The translations under genes were made by a program, and so were the position numbers. 64,000 nucleotides of DNA. Source: Pseudomonas sp. MM213 (lineage in GTDB: Bacteria > Pseudomonadota > Gammaproteobacteria > Pseudomonadales > Pseudomonadaceae). Shown piece by piece: positions 7,415 to 16,186 of this stretch. The notes under the pieces were generated by a model. The model worked only from the letters and a program-made list of their open reading frames with translations, was not told where the DNA came from and made no database searches. The stretch is from NCBI RefSeq assembly GCF_020423045.1, contig NZ_CP081943.1:6634001-6698000 (forward strand), in the 5' to 3' direction. Numbering within the stretch: the stretch's first letter is position 1; each line of letters begins with the position of its first letter.

Positions 7415-8745
7415 TTTTGCAGGGTATCGAGCAACACCTTCACCTTGGTGATCGACTCCTGATACTCGGCCTGCCACTGCGAATCCGCAACGATCCCGCC
7501 GCCGCCCCAGCAACACACCTGCCCATCCTTGACCAGCAAGCTGCGGATCGCGATTGAACTGTCCATCTCGCCGCGCACATCCAGATACAGCAACGAACCA
7601 CAGTACAAACCGCGTCGGGTCGGCTCCAGTTCATCAATGATCTGCATCGCGCGAATCTTCGGCGCCCCGGTAATCGAACCGCCGGGGAAGCTGCCAGCGA
7701 TCAGGTCCAGCGCATCCCGGTCATCCGCCAGTTCGCCGGTCACGCTGCTCACCAAGTGATGCACATTCGGATAGCTTTCGAGACTGAACAACTCCGGCAC
7801 CCGCACCGAGCCAATGCGGCACGTACGGCCAAGGTCATTGCGCAGCAGGTCGACGATCATCAGGTTTTCTGCGCGATCCTTGGGGCTGGCCAGGAGTTCG
7901 GCGGCGTTCGCCGCATCTTCGGCTGCGTTCTGACCACGAGGGCGAGTGCCCTTGATCGGACGGGTCTCCACGTGGCGGTCGCTGACTTTGACGAAGCGCT
8001 CCGGCGACAGGCTCAGTACTGCGCCACCGTCGGGCAGGCGCTGGAAACCGGAGAATGGCGTCGGGCACGCCGCGCGCAACGCGCAGTACGCGGCCCACGG
8101 ATCACCTTGGCACTCGGCGCGGAAGCGCTGGGCAAAGTTGACCTGGTAGCAGTCACCGGCCTGAATGTATTGCTGAATACGTTCTATCGCCTGGCGATAG
8201 TCATCAGCGCTCAGGTCGGCGCTCATCGGTGCCTTGAGCTTGAACGATTCGATCGTTTCAGCCACGGGATGACTGAACAGCGTGATCAGGCGCTGACGTT
8301 CGCTGTCGATCAGCGACGGGTGGAACACCAGCTGACTGGTCATCCGTTGGTGATCGCTGATCAGAGCCCAGTCGTAGAGCCCGAAACGCGCATCCGGCAA
8401 TTGCAGATCGTCCTGTGCCTGGCTCGGCAGGTTTTCCAGGTGACGGCCGAAATCGTAGCTCAGGTAGCCGATCAGGCCACCGGCGAAGGGCAGGTCAGGT
8501 GCCAGCGCCGCCTCACCGAGTCGTGTCAGATTGTCGCGAAGGCGTTGCAGGAAATCGCCACCGCTTTCGTCAGGCATTACCGCCAGTTGTTCCAGTGGCC
8601 AGGCACTGAGCAGGTCATAACGCCCGCGATCAGCCGTTGGCCGGCCACTGTCGAGCAGCACGGCGCCGGGGGCATGACGGATCGCCGCGAAGTACTCGGC
8701 GGGGTTGGCGCGATAGGGGAGCGGATGTACGGAACAGGTCAGCAT
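7408..8745 (-). CDS. pabB: Aminodeoxychorismate synthase component I
   Basis: A 445-residue chorismate-using enzyme that, with glutamine amidotransferase PabA, makes 4-amino-4-deoxychorismate for folate synthesis. The C-terminal chorismate-binding domain shows RPIKGTRPRG; the lysine of PIKGT distinguishes PabB from anthranilate synthase TrpE, which has PIAGT. DRAENLMIVDLLRNDLGR and PGGSITGAPKIRAM are further family signatures. The N-terminal half is the usual poorly conserved PabB/TrpE N-domain. The last codons AAC CTG TAG are shared with the edge of a REP element, so the C-terminus may have been set by REP insertion. No pabA is adjacent. Confidence 0.96.
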   Translation of the reverse strand: MLTCSVHPLPYRANPAEYFAAIRHAPGAVLLDSGRPTADRGRYDLLSAWPLEQLAVMPDESGGDFLQRLRDNLTRLGEAALAPDLPFAGGLIGYLSYDFGRHLENLPSQAQDDLQLPDARFGLYDWALISDHQRMTSQLVFHPSLIDSERQRLITLFSHPVAETIESFKLKAPMSADLSADDYRQAIERIQQYIQAGDCYQVNFAQRFRAECQGDPWAAYCALRAACPTPFSGFQRLPDGGAVLSLSPERFVKVSDRHVETRPIKGTRPRGQNAAEDAANAAELLASPKDRAENLMIVDLLRNDLGRTCRIGSVRVPELFSLESYPNVHHLVSSVTGELADDRDALDLIAGSFPGGSITGAPKIRAMQIIDELEPTRRGLYCGSLLYLDVRGEMDSSIAIRSLLVKDGQVCCWGGGGIVADSQWQAEYQESITKVKVLLDTLQNL

Positions 8746-8875
8746 GGGCGGGGCAGATCAGCCATCGAGGCGGGGGTGGCGATTGTAGTCCCCTCGGGGA
8801 ATTGCTCCTAGAGGGGATGTCGGGGATTGGCAGATTGGGGGTAGGGTTGAATGGTTTGGTGACTGTGAGTAAGTC

Positions 8876-8942
8876 TTCGCGGGCAAGCCACGCTCCTACA
8901 GGGTTAGTGCAAAACCTGTAGGAGCGAGGCTTGCCCGCGAAA
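8876..8942. repeat. REP element pair (GCGAGGCTTGCCCGCGA type)
   Basis: Inverted REP copies between the pabB start and the 3' end of the ATP-grasp gene. The left arm has CCACGC where the partner implies CCTCGC, so one copy has drifted. Confidence 0.88.
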
Positions 8943-8962
8943 GGGCGCGACTCGGTCCCGGA

Positions 8963-9949
8963 TCAACCCTCAACCGCAGGAATATGCCCGAACATCTCCT
9001 GCACAAACGCCATGCGTTCCTCGACGGTCTCGGTAATCCCGCGTGCTTTCAACTCTTCCAGCCGCGCCTCGACCGCATGGGTGCGCAACGTCAGGCCGCA
9101 ATCATTGGCGATCTGGATGTTCAACCCCGGCCGGGCATTCAGCTCAAGAATCAGCGGGCCTTTCTCCTGGTCCAGCACCATGTCGACCCCGATGTAACCC
9201 AGTCCGCACAGCTCGTAACAGCCGGCCGCGAGTTTCATGAAGCCGTCCCAGTAGGGCAGTTGCACACCGTCCACCGCGTTGGTGGTGTCCGGGTGCTTGG
9301 CGATGATGTTGTTCAGCCAGGTGCCGCGCAGGGTCAGGCCGGTGGCGAGGTCGACACCGACGCCGATGGCGCCCTGGTGAAGGTTGGCCTTGCCGCCGGA
9401 CTGGCGTGTCGGCAAGCGCAACATCGCCATGACCGGATAGCCCATCAACACGATGATGCGAATGTCCGGCACGCCTTCGTAGCTGATGCTTTTGAAGATC
9501 TGGTCTGGGATCACGCGGTATTCGATCAGTGCACGGTCACGATGGCCGCCCAGCGAATACAGGCCGGTGAGGATGCTGGAGACATGGTGCTCGATTTCCT
9601 CATGGCTGATGATCTTGCCGGACACCGTGCGATAACGCCCCTCGAAGCGGTCGGCAATGACAATGATGCCGTCGCCACCGGCGCCCTGGGCCGGTTTGAT
9701 CACGAAATCGCTGCGCCCGCCGATGATTTCGTCGAGGTTGTCGATTTCCTTCTCGGTGGAAATCACGCCATACAGTTCCGGCACATGAATGCCGGCGGCG
9801 ATGGCGCGCTCCTTGGTGATGATCTTGTCATCGACAATCGGGTACAGGCTGCGCTTGTTGTACTTGAGCACGTAGTCCGCGTTGCGCCGATTGATCCCCA
9901 TGATGCCCCGGGCTTCCAGGGCTTTCCAGGTCTTCCAGAAGCCGAACAT
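8963..9949 (-). CDS. RimK-like ATP-grasp protein (alpha-L-glutamate ligase-like)
   Basis: A 328-residue ATP-grasp protein related to RimK-type amino-acid ligases, which join a carboxylate to an amine using ATP. The substrate lobe starts GIMGINRRNADYVLKYN. The ATP-binding loop is DFVIKPAQGAGGDGI near residues 115-130, and the metal/ATP-binding C-terminal motif is LILELNARPGLNIQIAN. It is the last gene of a three-gene operon and overlaps the upstream transglutaminase-7TM gene by one base (TGATG), which implies translational coupling. The conserved trio of secreted aspartic-protease-like protein, membrane protein and ligase suggests envelope peptide or protein modification, but no substrate can be named. 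Confidence 0.88.
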   Translation of the reverse strand: MFGFWKTWKALEARGIMGINRRNADYVLKYNKRSLYPIVDDKIITKERAIAAGIHVPELYGVISTEKEIDNLDEIIGGRSDFVIKPAQGAGGDGIIVIADRFEGRYRTVSGKIISHEEIEHHVSSILTGLYSLGGHRDRALIEYRVIPDQIFKSISYEGVPDIRIIVLMGYPVMAMLRLPTRQSGGKANLHQGAIGVGVDLATGLTLRGTWLNNIIAKHPDTTNAVDGVQLPYWDGFMKLAAGCYELCGLGYIGVDMVLDQEKGPLILELNARPGLNIQIANDCGLTLRTHAVEARLEELKARGITETVEERMAFVQEMFGHIPAVEG

Positions 9950-11484
9950 CAGGCGTCAGCCTTCTTCAGGAAAGCCTTGAAACGCACCAGTTCGGTCAGG
10001 CGGTAGCCGCGATAACGACCCATCGCCAGCATGAAGCCCACCAGGATCAGCAGGATTGCCGGGAAGGTGAACACGAAGTAAACCAGCTCCGGCACGCTCA
10101 TGATCAGGTGCGCCAGGGACGCAGCGAACAACGTGCCGATAGCCACTTTCATCGCATGCCCGGAGCCGCGTTCTTCCCAGGTGATCGACAGGCGTTCGAT
10201 GGTCATGGTCAGAATCACCATCGGGAACAGCGCCACGGACAACCCGCGTTCCAGGCCCAGCTTGTGGCTGAACAGGCTGATCGCCGCGATTAGCACCACT
10301 ACGAAGGTCAGCACCACCGACAACCTCGGCAGCATTTGCAGCTTCAGGTGTTCAAGGTAGGAGCGCAACGACAGCCCCAGCGCCGTGATGATGGTGAACA
10401 GCACGATGCCGAACCCGAGCTGGGTTTCGCGGAAGGCGAGGGCGATCAGCACCGGGGTAAAGGTGCCGAGGGTCTGCAAGCCGATCAGGTTGCGCAGGAT
10501 CAGGATCACCAGCACGCCGATCGGGATCATCACCATGATCATGAAAGTCTGCTGGGTTTGCAGCGGCAGGCCGTACAGCGAGTATTCGAGGAAATTGGCG
10601 TCGGTATTTTCGTCGGTCAGCTTGGCCAGGCGAATGGCGTTCATTTCGCTGTTGTTCATGCTGAAGGTGACGGTGGCTTTCTTGCCGCCATCGACGGTGA
10701 TCAGGTTTTCGTCACCGGTCCACCACAACAGGCGGTCGGTCGGCAGGCCTTGCTCGCCGGTTTCCGGGTTGAAATACAGCCAGTCGGTGCCGTTGAAGCT
10801 GCGCAGCCAGAGTTCCGGGGTTTGCGGCTGGTCGGCCACGAGGCGGATGGTGTGGACCTTTTCCACCGGCACGTGGGCGATGGACAGGACCAGTTCAACG
10901 ATTTTGGCCTTGTGCCCGCTGGACGGATCGCCGCCCAGCAACAGCTTCACGTTGTCGTCGTTGACGTTGTTGACCCGCTTGATCGCTTCGCCGATGAAGG
11001 TTTCGACGTCAGCCGAGTGCTGGCGGATCGGCGCGAGCAAGGCTTCAGCGGCAACTTTTTCCGCGCCTTCGACGGCGATGCTGTCGCGGAAGGTCGGGCC
11101 TTTGACCTTGGATTTTTCACCGGTGTAGCGCTTGGTCAGCACCAGACGGTAATAAAGGGTCTGGTTGCCTTTGGCCCGGCGTGCCGACCAGGTCACCTTG
11201 CGGTTACCGTCGATACGGTTCACGGCCACGCCATAATTATTGGAGATGAAGCTTTCGTTGAGGCTGACGAAATCACGGCTCAGCGGTGGCACGAACATCT
11301 GGATCTTGACCGGGTCTTTGGCACTGGCGACGAACTCGACCTTGGCGTCGATGTTCCACAAGTCGTCGGTGGCGTCTTCGGTCACGGGAATGCCGAGCAC
11401 GAAGATCTGATAGGCCGTAACTGAAATGCCCAGCACCACCAGGATGGCGATCAGCATTTTCAGATGGAGGGTAAGAGAGCGCAT
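9949..11484 (-). CDS. Inactive transglutaminase domain fused to 7TM membrane region
   Basis: A 511-residue inner-membrane protein. There is one N-terminal membrane anchor (about residues 8-28), then a periplasmic region of about 270 residues matching the inactive transglutaminase-like domain. The C-terminal third (about 310-500) has seven hydrophobic helices, beginning near TFMIMVMIPIGVLVILILR. I see no Cys-His-Asp triad, in keeping with the family name. It starts 5 bases after the stop of the protease-like gene and overlaps the ligase gene by one base, so the three are translated together. It probably couples periplasmic binding or sensing to the cytoplasmic ATP-grasp partner; this is inference from gene order. 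Confidence 0.87.
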   Translation of the reverse strand: MRSLTLHLKMLIAILVVLGISVTAYQIFVLGIPVTEDATDDLWNIDAKVEFVASAKDPVKIQMFVPPLSRDFVSLNESFISNNYGVAVNRIDGNRKVTWSARRAKGNQTLYYRLVLTKRYTGEKSKVKGPTFRDSIAVEGAEKVAAEALLAPIRQHSADVETFIGEAIKRVNNVNDDNVKLLLGGDPSSGHKAKIVELVLSIAHVPVEKVHTIRLVADQPQTPELWLRSFNGTDWLYFNPETGEQGLPTDRLLWWTGDENLITVDGGKKATVTFSMNNSEMNAIRLAKLTDENTDANFLEYSLYGLPLQTQQTFMIMVMIPIGVLVILILRNLIGLQTLGTFTPVLIALAFRETQLGFGIVLFTIITALGLSLRSYLEHLKLQMLPRLSVVLTFVVVLIAAISLFSHKLGLERGLSVALFPMVILTMTIERLSITWEERGSGHAMKVAIGTLFAASLAHLIMSVPELVYFVFTFPAILLILVGFMLAMGRYRGYRLTELVRFKAFLKKADA

Positions 11485-11489
11485 TGGAA

Positions 11490-12026
11490 TTACTCTGCGG
11501 TATGAGCGTCGGTGGCGCAGGCGGGTTTGCCAGCAGCGTATTTAAGACTGGGGTCGACCAGCGCATCAAAGCGCTTGAGCGCTTCGGAGCCGATCAGGAG
11601 CGGGTATTGGAAAGCGCTGCGGTCGGTAAGGTTCACTTCGATACTGCGTAACGCCGAGCCCATGCAGATATCCAGCTCGATCACCGGACGGGCGGTGTAC
11701 TTCTTGCCTTCTTCCGGATCGTAGTCGCCGGCACGGCGCTTGATCTTGCTGACGCGGGCCAGTGGTCGTTCGATCGGGTGCGAGTGCGCGGCGTCGATCG
11801 CCAGATAGAAGCGCACCCAGGACTCGCCATTGCGTTTGAAGCGTTTGATGTCGCGGGCACTCAGGGAGGCGGTTTTCGCCCCGGTGTCGAGTTTGGCCGC
11901 GACTTCCAGATTGATGCCGTCCAGCGAGGCGTACTCGTTGAGGCCGTACACGGTTTTTTCCCCCGCCGCGGCGACACCGGGCAGGCAAAGCAGATAAAGG
12001 AAGGTGGGGAAGGGCTTGAGTCTCAT
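11490..12026 (-). CDS. Secreted retropepsin-like (clan AA) aspartic protease-family protein
   Basis: A 178-residue protein of the RimB/ATP-dependent zinc protease-like family, which has a retropepsin-type fold. The catalytic-type motif LDTGAKTASL lies in the first third, and the C-terminal PLLIGSEALKRF fits the second flap region. The start at 12026 gives an N-terminal hydrophobic signal (FPTFLYLLCLPGVAAAG), so the mature protein is periplasmic, and an AGGA site sits just upstream; the longer frame from 12104 lacks both. It is the first gene of the operon. Proteolytic activity is expected from the motif but is not proven for this branch. Confidence 0.87.
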   Translation of the reverse strand: MRLKPFPTFLYLLCLPGVAAAGEKTVYGLNEYASLDGINLEVAAKLDTGAKTASLSARDIKRFKRNGESWVRFYLAIDAAHSHPIERPLARVSKIKRRAGDYDPEEGKKYTARPVIELDICMGSALRSIEVNLTDRSAFQYPLLIGSEALKRFDALVDPSLKYAAGKPACATDAHTAE

Positions 12027-12107
12027 AAATCCTGGTGCGCAGCGGTCCGTGTTTCGATTCAAGGCCCTGGCATCGCTGCGCAAGCTCCCTCGTATGCCTA
12101 TCAACTA

Positions 12108-12136
12108 TTTGTGACAGTTCGTGCAGATGTCACAAA
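12108..12136. promoter_or_regulatory. Inverted repeat TTTGTGAC-N13-GTCACAAA upstream of the protease/ligase operon
   Basis: Perfect 8-base arms at 12108-12115 and 12129-12136, 82-110 bases upstream of the first gene. The TGTGAC half-sites resemble CRP/Vfr half-sites, but the spacing is too wide for a standard CRP site. It may be an operator dimer site or an mRNA hairpin. Confidence 0.45.
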
Positions 12137-12218
12137 CAAATGCGGGCGGCATTCTAGCACGGTGGTTTTATGGCGCCAGCGCTGGGCTCTTGGGTTTGGT
12201 GTTTGGGTGATGGGGGGG

Positions 12219-12465
12219 ATATCCGTTATTTGGGTGATGGCGGGGATTGGTTTCGCCCTTACGGCGAGTCACTTGGAAGAGCGCCAAGTAACCAAGCGCT
12301 TTTGCCCCTTTCGTTCGGTGCCTCGCTGTGGCTCGGCATGCCCTCGCTCCGGTCCTGCTCCGTGGGCCCGCCGCCATCGGCCATCCCTGGCCGGGGGCGG
12401 CTAACCCGGCATCCATGCCGGGTTGCCCACTGCGCAGAACCTGCGCTCGGCCTCTCGAGGGGGCG
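12219..12465 (+). repeat. 247-bp intergenic repeat, copy 1
   Basis: Matches the reverse complement of 12868-13114 over exactly 247 bases. The first 45 bases are the most diverged; the remaining 200 differ at only about ten positions. It contains an internal hairpin (12278-12302) around the loop CAAGTAACCAA, and a CCCGGCATCCATGCCGGG palindrome. It does not look like an IS element: no transposase and no terminal repeats. Open frames through it are low-complexity readings of the repeat. Confidence 0.85.
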
Positions 12466-12575
12466 ACTACCGCCACAGCCGCCGAGGCGGCCTGAAAGCC
12501 GACCTGGCTCTTTGGGGGGGGGGCGCGTTGTCCTTCTCTGCTGCGCTCACCCATTCCGGACATGTACACCGCTCC

Positions 12576-12669
12576 CCTGTAGGAGCCGGCTTGCTGGCGA
12601 TGGCGTCTGTTCAGGCGATAAATGCGTCGACTGATACACCGCTATCGCCAGCAAGCCGGCTCCTACATG
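12576..12669. repeat. REP element pair (GCCGGCTTGCTGGCGAT type)
   Basis: Inverted REP copies between the two 247-bp repeats. Confidence 0.88.
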
Positions 12670-12692
12670 GGATTGGGTTCACTCGGTCGAAA

Positions 12693-12795
12693 TTGTAGGA
12701 GCCAGCTTGCTGGCGATGGACGTAAACGATGACGCGGGCTGTCTGGATAAACGCGGTGTCTGGGCGTTTTTCGCCGGCAAGCCGGCTCCTACAGG
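12693..12795. repeat. REP element pair, arms of slightly different type
   Basis: The left arm is GCCAGCTTGCTGGCGATGG; the right arm is the complement of the GCCGGCTTGCCGGCGAA type. The intervening bases match the middle of the REP pair at 7311-7414 (ACGATGACGCG/ACGATAACGCG, GCTGTCTGG, GGGCGTTTTTCG), so the two elements share an origin. Confidence 0.85.
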
Positions 12796-12867
12796 GATCT
12801 GCGTGCGCTTTTGATTTTCACCACTCATCAGGTCGAGCGTTAGCTCGCCTTCAGCTTTTGATCTGAG

Positions 12868-13114
12868 CGCCCCCTCGAGAGGCCGAGTGGAGGTTCTGCG
12901 CAGTGGGCAACCCGGCATGGATGCCGGGTTAGCCGCCCCCGGCCATGGATGGCCGATGGCGGCGGGCCCACGGAGCAGGACCGGAGCGAGGGTATGCCGA
13001 GCCATAGCGAGGCACCGAACGAAAGGGGCAAGAGCCCTTGGTTACTTGGGGCTCTTCCAAGTGACTCGCTGTAAAAGCGAAACCATAAGCAGCCGTGACC
13101 GCAGTAACGGATAT
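12868..13114 (-). repeat. 247-bp intergenic repeat, copy 2 (inverted)
   Basis: Inverted copy of 12219-12465, 402 bases away. The internal hairpin (13031-13055) has stem AGAGCCC/GGGCTCT in place of AGAGCGC/GCGCTTT, around the same loop. Its end is about 85 bases upstream of the prp operator. Confidence 0.85.
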
Positions 13115-13150
13115 GTACACCATCAAAAAAACCACAGCCTGACACAAAGC

Positions 13151-13176
13151 CTTCGCGAGCAAGCTTCGCTCCTACA
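13151..13176. repeat. Single REP copy (GCGAAGCTTGCTCGCGAA type)
   Basis: Unpaired REP copy in the minus orientation just upstream of the prp operator. Its usual inverted partner is not seen. Confidence 0.75.
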
Positions 13177-13199
13177 AAAAGCAGATAGGTTATTAGACG

Positions 13200-13211
13200 A
13201 TTGTCGACAAT
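13200..13211. promoter_or_regulatory. Perfect palindrome ATTGTCGACAAT, probable GntR operator of the prp operon
   Basis: A 12-base perfect palindrome 73 bases upstream of the gntR start. The core TGTCGACA recurs at 13275-13282, and the two centres are 73 bases (about seven helical turns) apart. A possible sigma70 promoter lies between them (TTGACT at 13225-13230, then TAGTTT 17 bases later). The layout suits autorepression by the adjacent GntR protein; the second site lies next to the ribosome-binding site. Confidence 0.65.
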
Positions 13212-13284
13212 ACCTATTTATCCTTTGACTATTACCCTGCTATTCGCTAGTTTTTGCCGCATCAGCTTTCAAGGTGTCGACAAT

Positions 13285-14007
13285 ATGCTGGATCAACTCG
13301 ATCCCCCAGTCATAGCCCAAGACGATTCGGAAACACTTTCCGAGAACGTTTTCCGGCGCATTCAGGCGGCCATCGTCAAGGGCGAGATCGCCCCGGGCAG
13401 CAAAATCTCCGAACCGGAACTGGCTCGCACCTACGGCATCAGCCGCGGTCCGCTGCGCGAAGCGATCCACCGCCTGGAAGGCCAGCGCCTGCTGGTTCGC
13501 GTGCCGCACGTCGGCGCACGAGTGGTTTCCCTGAGCCACGCCGAGCTGCTGGAGCTCTACGAAATCCGCGAATCCCTCGAAGGCATGGCCTGTCGCCTGG
13601 CCGCCGAACGCATGACGGTCGAAGAAATCGACGAACTGCGCCGGGTCCTCGAAACCCACGAGCGCGACGCCGCGTTTCAGGCCGGTGTCGGCTACTACCA
13701 GCAGGAAGGCGATTTCGACTTCCACTACCGAATCATCCAGGGCAGCGGCAACCGCACCCTGACGCAGATGCTCTGCGGCGAGCTTTATCAACTGGTGCGC
13801 ATGTACCGCATCCAGTTTTCCACCACGCCCAATCGCCCGCGCCAGGCCTTTGCCGAGCACCACCGGATTCTCGATGCCATCGCCGACCGTGACGGTGAAC
13901 TGGCCGAGTTGTTGATGCGCCGTCACATCGGCGCCTCCAAACGCAATATCGCCCGTCACTACCAGGACGGCGCTAACCCGACAGCCACTGAACGAGGTGA
14001 GTCATGA
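13285..14007 (+). CDS. GntR family regulator of the methylcitrate operon
   Basis: A 240-residue FadR/FCD-type GntR regulator. The winged helix covers about residues 18-85 ([27 protein letters not shown]). The C-terminal FCD domain covers about 90-225, with the metal-binding histidine pattern in DFDFHYRII and the later HH pairs. The start is the ATG at 13285 preceded by AAGG; the frame upstream from 13201 crosses the operator. Its stop overlaps the prpB start by four bases (ATGA), so it is the first gene of the prp operon. It replaces the sigma54-type PrpR of enterobacteria and probably responds to 2-methylcitrate or a related intermediate (inference). Confidence 0.93.
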   Translation: MLDQLDPPVIAQDDSETLSENVFRRIQAAIVKGEIAPGSKISEPELARTYGISRGPLREAIHRLEGQRLLVRVPHVGARVVSLSHAELLELYEIRESLEGMACRLAAERMTVEEIDELRRVLETHERDAAFQAGVGYYQQEGDFDFHYRIIQGSGNRTLTQMLCGELYQLVRMYRIQFSTTPNRPRQAFAEHHRILDAIADRDGELAELLMRRHIGASKRNIARHYQDGANPTATERGES

Positions 14008-14894
14008 GTTCCAACAAGAGCACTCCAGGCCAGCGTTTCCGCGATGCGGTCGCCAGCGAACATCCGCTGCAAGTGGTCGGCGCGATCAACGCCAACCACG
14101 CGTTGCTGGCCAAGCGCGCCGGTTTCAAGGCTATTTACCTGTCGGGCGGCGGCGTTGCTGCCGGCTCCCTCGGCGTGCCGGACCTGGGCATCACCGGCCT
14201 GGACGACGTGCTGACCGACGTACGCCGCATCACCGACGTCTGCGACCTGCCGCTGCTGGTGGACGTGGACACCGGTTTCGGTTCCTCGGCGTTCAACGTC
14301 GCCCGTACCGTGAAGTCGATGATCAAGTTCGGCGCGGCGGCGATTCACATCGAAGACCAGGTTGGCGCCAAGCGCTGCGGTCACCGTCCTAACAAAGAAA
14401 TCGTTTCGCAGCAGGAAATGGTCGACCGCATCAAGGCGGCGGTTGATGCGCGCACCGATGACAGCTTCGTGATCATGGCTCGCACCGACGCCCTGGCCGT
14501 TGAAGGTCTGGAATCCGCACTGGATCGCGCTGCAGCGTGCATCGAGGCCGGCGCCGACATGATCTTCCCGGAAGCCATCACCGAACTGGAGATGTACAAG
14601 CTGTTCGCCAGCCGTGTGAAAGCGCCGATCCTGGCCAACATCACCGAATTCGGCGCGACGCCGCTGTACACCACCGAGCAGTTGGCCGGTGCCGATGTGT
14701 CGCTGGTGCTATACCCATTGTCCGCGTTCCGCGCCATGAACAAGGCCGCGGAAAACGTCTACACCGCGATCCGCCGCGACGGCACGCAACAGAACGTGAT
14801 CGACACCATGCAGACGCGCATGGAGCTTTACGATCGCATCGACTACCACACGTTCGAGCAGAAGCTCGATGCGTTGTTCGCTGCTAAAAAGTAA
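14004..14894 (+). CDS. prpB: 2-methylisocitrate lyase
   Basis: A 296-residue isocitrate-lyase-superfamily enzyme that cleaves 2-methylisocitrate to pyruvate and succinate, the last step of the methylcitrate cycle. The active-site loop KRCGH is present in [13 protein letters not shown], and the metal-binding DVDTGFG motif is near residue 85. A GAGGTG site precedes the ATG, which overlaps the gntR stop. Its length is typical of PrpB, and it lacks the inserts of true isocitrate lyase. A REP pair separates it from prpC. Confidence 0.97.
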   Translation: MSSNKSTPGQRFRDAVASEHPLQVVGAINANHALLAKRAGFKAIYLSGGGVAAGSLGVPDLGITGLDDVLTDVRRITDVCDLPLLVDVDTGFGSSAFNVARTVKSMIKFGAAAIHIEDQVGAKRCGHRPNKEIVSQQEMVDRIKAAVDARTDDSFVIMARTDALAVEGLESALDRAAACIEAGADMIFPEAITELEMYKLFASRVKAPILANITEFGATPLYTTEQLAGADVSLVLYPLSAFRAMNKAAENVYTAIRRDGTQQNVIDTMQTRMELYDRIDYHTFEQKLDALFAAKK

Positions 14895-14901
14895 TGAAAG
14901 C

Positions 14902-14996
14902 CCTGTAGGAGCGAAGCTTGCTCGCGAAGACGGACTGACATTCAAAATCAATGTCGTCTGAGACACCGCTTTCGCGAGCAAGCTTCGCTCCCACAA
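14902..14996. repeat. REP element pair inside the prp operon (prpB/prpC)
   Basis: GCGAAGCTTGCTCGCGAA-type inverted copies in the 136-base gap between prpB and prpC. The hairpin may stabilise or attenuate the polycistronic mRNA. Confidence 0.9.
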
Positions 14997-15030
14997 GTTT
15001 CCCTAACAAATTCAAAAACTGGAGACAGCA

Positions 15031-16158
15031 ATGGCCGAAGCAAAAGTACTCAGTGGCGCCGGGCTCCGTGGCCAGGTTGCCGGGCAAACCGCACTGTCCA
15101 CCGTGGGCCAGTCGGGCGCAGGCCTGACCTATCGCGGCTACGACGTTCGCGAACTGGCGGCTGACGCCCAATTCGAAGAAGTGGCTTACCTGCTGCTGTA
15201 CGGCGAACTGCCGACCCAGGCGCAACTCGCCGCTTACGTGAGCAAACTCGGCAAGCTGCGCGACCTGCCACAAGCGCTGAAAGAAGTGCTGGAACGCATC
15301 CCCGCCGACGCCCACCCGATGGACGTGATGCGCACCGGTTGCTCGTTCCTGGGCAACATCGAGCCGGAGAAAGACTTCTCCGAGCAACATGACAAAACCG
15401 ACCGCCTGCTGGCCGCGTTCCCGGCGATCATGTGCTACTGGTATCGCTTCAGCCACGACGGCAAACGCATCAGTTGCGTGAGCGACGAGCCCTCCATCGG
15501 TGGCCACTTCCTGCACCTGCTGCACGACAAGAAACCGAGCGAGTTGCACGTCAAAGTGATGAACGTTTCGCTGATCCTCTACGCGGAACACGAGTTCAAC
15601 GCCTCGACCTTCACCGCACGGGTGTGTGCATCGACTTTGTCTGACCTGTTCTCCTGCATCACCGCCGCCATCGGCTCCCTGCGCGGTCCGCTGCACGGCG
15701 GCGCCAACGAAGCGGCGATGGAAATGATCGAACGCTTCAAATCGCCGGAAGAGGCGATCAAAGGCACCCTCGGCATGCTTGAGCGCAAGGACAAGATCAT
15801 GGGCTTCGGTCACGCGATCTATAAGGACAACGATCCGCGCAACGAGGTGATCAAGGGTTGGTCGAAGAAGCTCGCTGAAGAGGTGGGTGACACTGTCTTG
15901 TTCCCGGTTTCCGAAGCCATCGACAAGACCATGTGGGAGCAGAAGAAACTGTTCCCCAACGCCGACTTCTACCATGCGTCGACGTATCACTTCATGGGTA
16001 TCCCGACCAAGTTGTTCACACCGATTTTCGTCTGCTCGCGCCTGACCGGCTGGGCGGCGCATGTGTTCGAACAACGTGCCAACAACCGCATCATCCGCCC
16101 GAGCGCCGAATACACCGGCGTCGAACAGCGCAAGTTCGTGCCAATCGAACAACGCTGA
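15031..16158 (+). CDS. prpC: 2-methylcitrate synthase
   Basis: A 375-residue citrate-synthase-family enzyme that condenses propionyl-CoA with oxaloacetate to form 2-methylcitrate. Conserved active-site regions are GAANEAAMEM (catalytic His within LHGGANE), GFGHAIYKDNDPR (His and Asp) and the C-terminal FVCSRLTGWAAHVFEQ. Its length matches type II short citrate synthases of the PrpC group. GGAGA precedes the ATG. Its position between prpB and acnD confirms the assignment over housekeeping GltA. Confidence 0.97.
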   Translation: MAEAKVLSGAGLRGQVAGQTALSTVGQSGAGLTYRGYDVRELAADAQFEEVAYLLLYGELPTQAQLAAYVSKLGKLRDLPQALKEVLERIPADAHPMDVMRTGCSFLGNIEPEKDFSEQHDKTDRLLAAFPAIMCYWYRFSHDGKRISCVSDEPSIGGHFLHLLHDKKPSELHVKVMNVSLILYAEHEFNASTFTARVCASTLSDLFSCITAAIGSLRGPLHGGANEAAMEMIERFKSPEEAIKGTLGMLERKDKIMGFGHAIYKDNDPRNEVIKGWSKKLAEEVGDTVLFPVSEAIDKTMWEQKKLFPNADFYHASTYHFMGIPTKLFTPIFVCSRLTGWAAHVFEQRANNRIIRPSAEYTGVEQRKFVPIEQR

Positions 16159-16186
16159 ATGGTGGGGGCGGGCACCGAGCCGTGAA

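Noticed and set aside
12108..12136. Standard CRP/Vfr binding site
   Set aside because: Half-sites are similar, but TGTGA and TCACA are 15 bases apart, whereas a CRP-type site requires six. It is kept only as an unassigned inverted repeat.
12168..13162. Several 77-154-codon frames in the 247-bp repeats, as candidate genes
   Set aside because: They lie entirely in inverted repeat and REP DNA, occur in several overlapping frames, and lack start signals.
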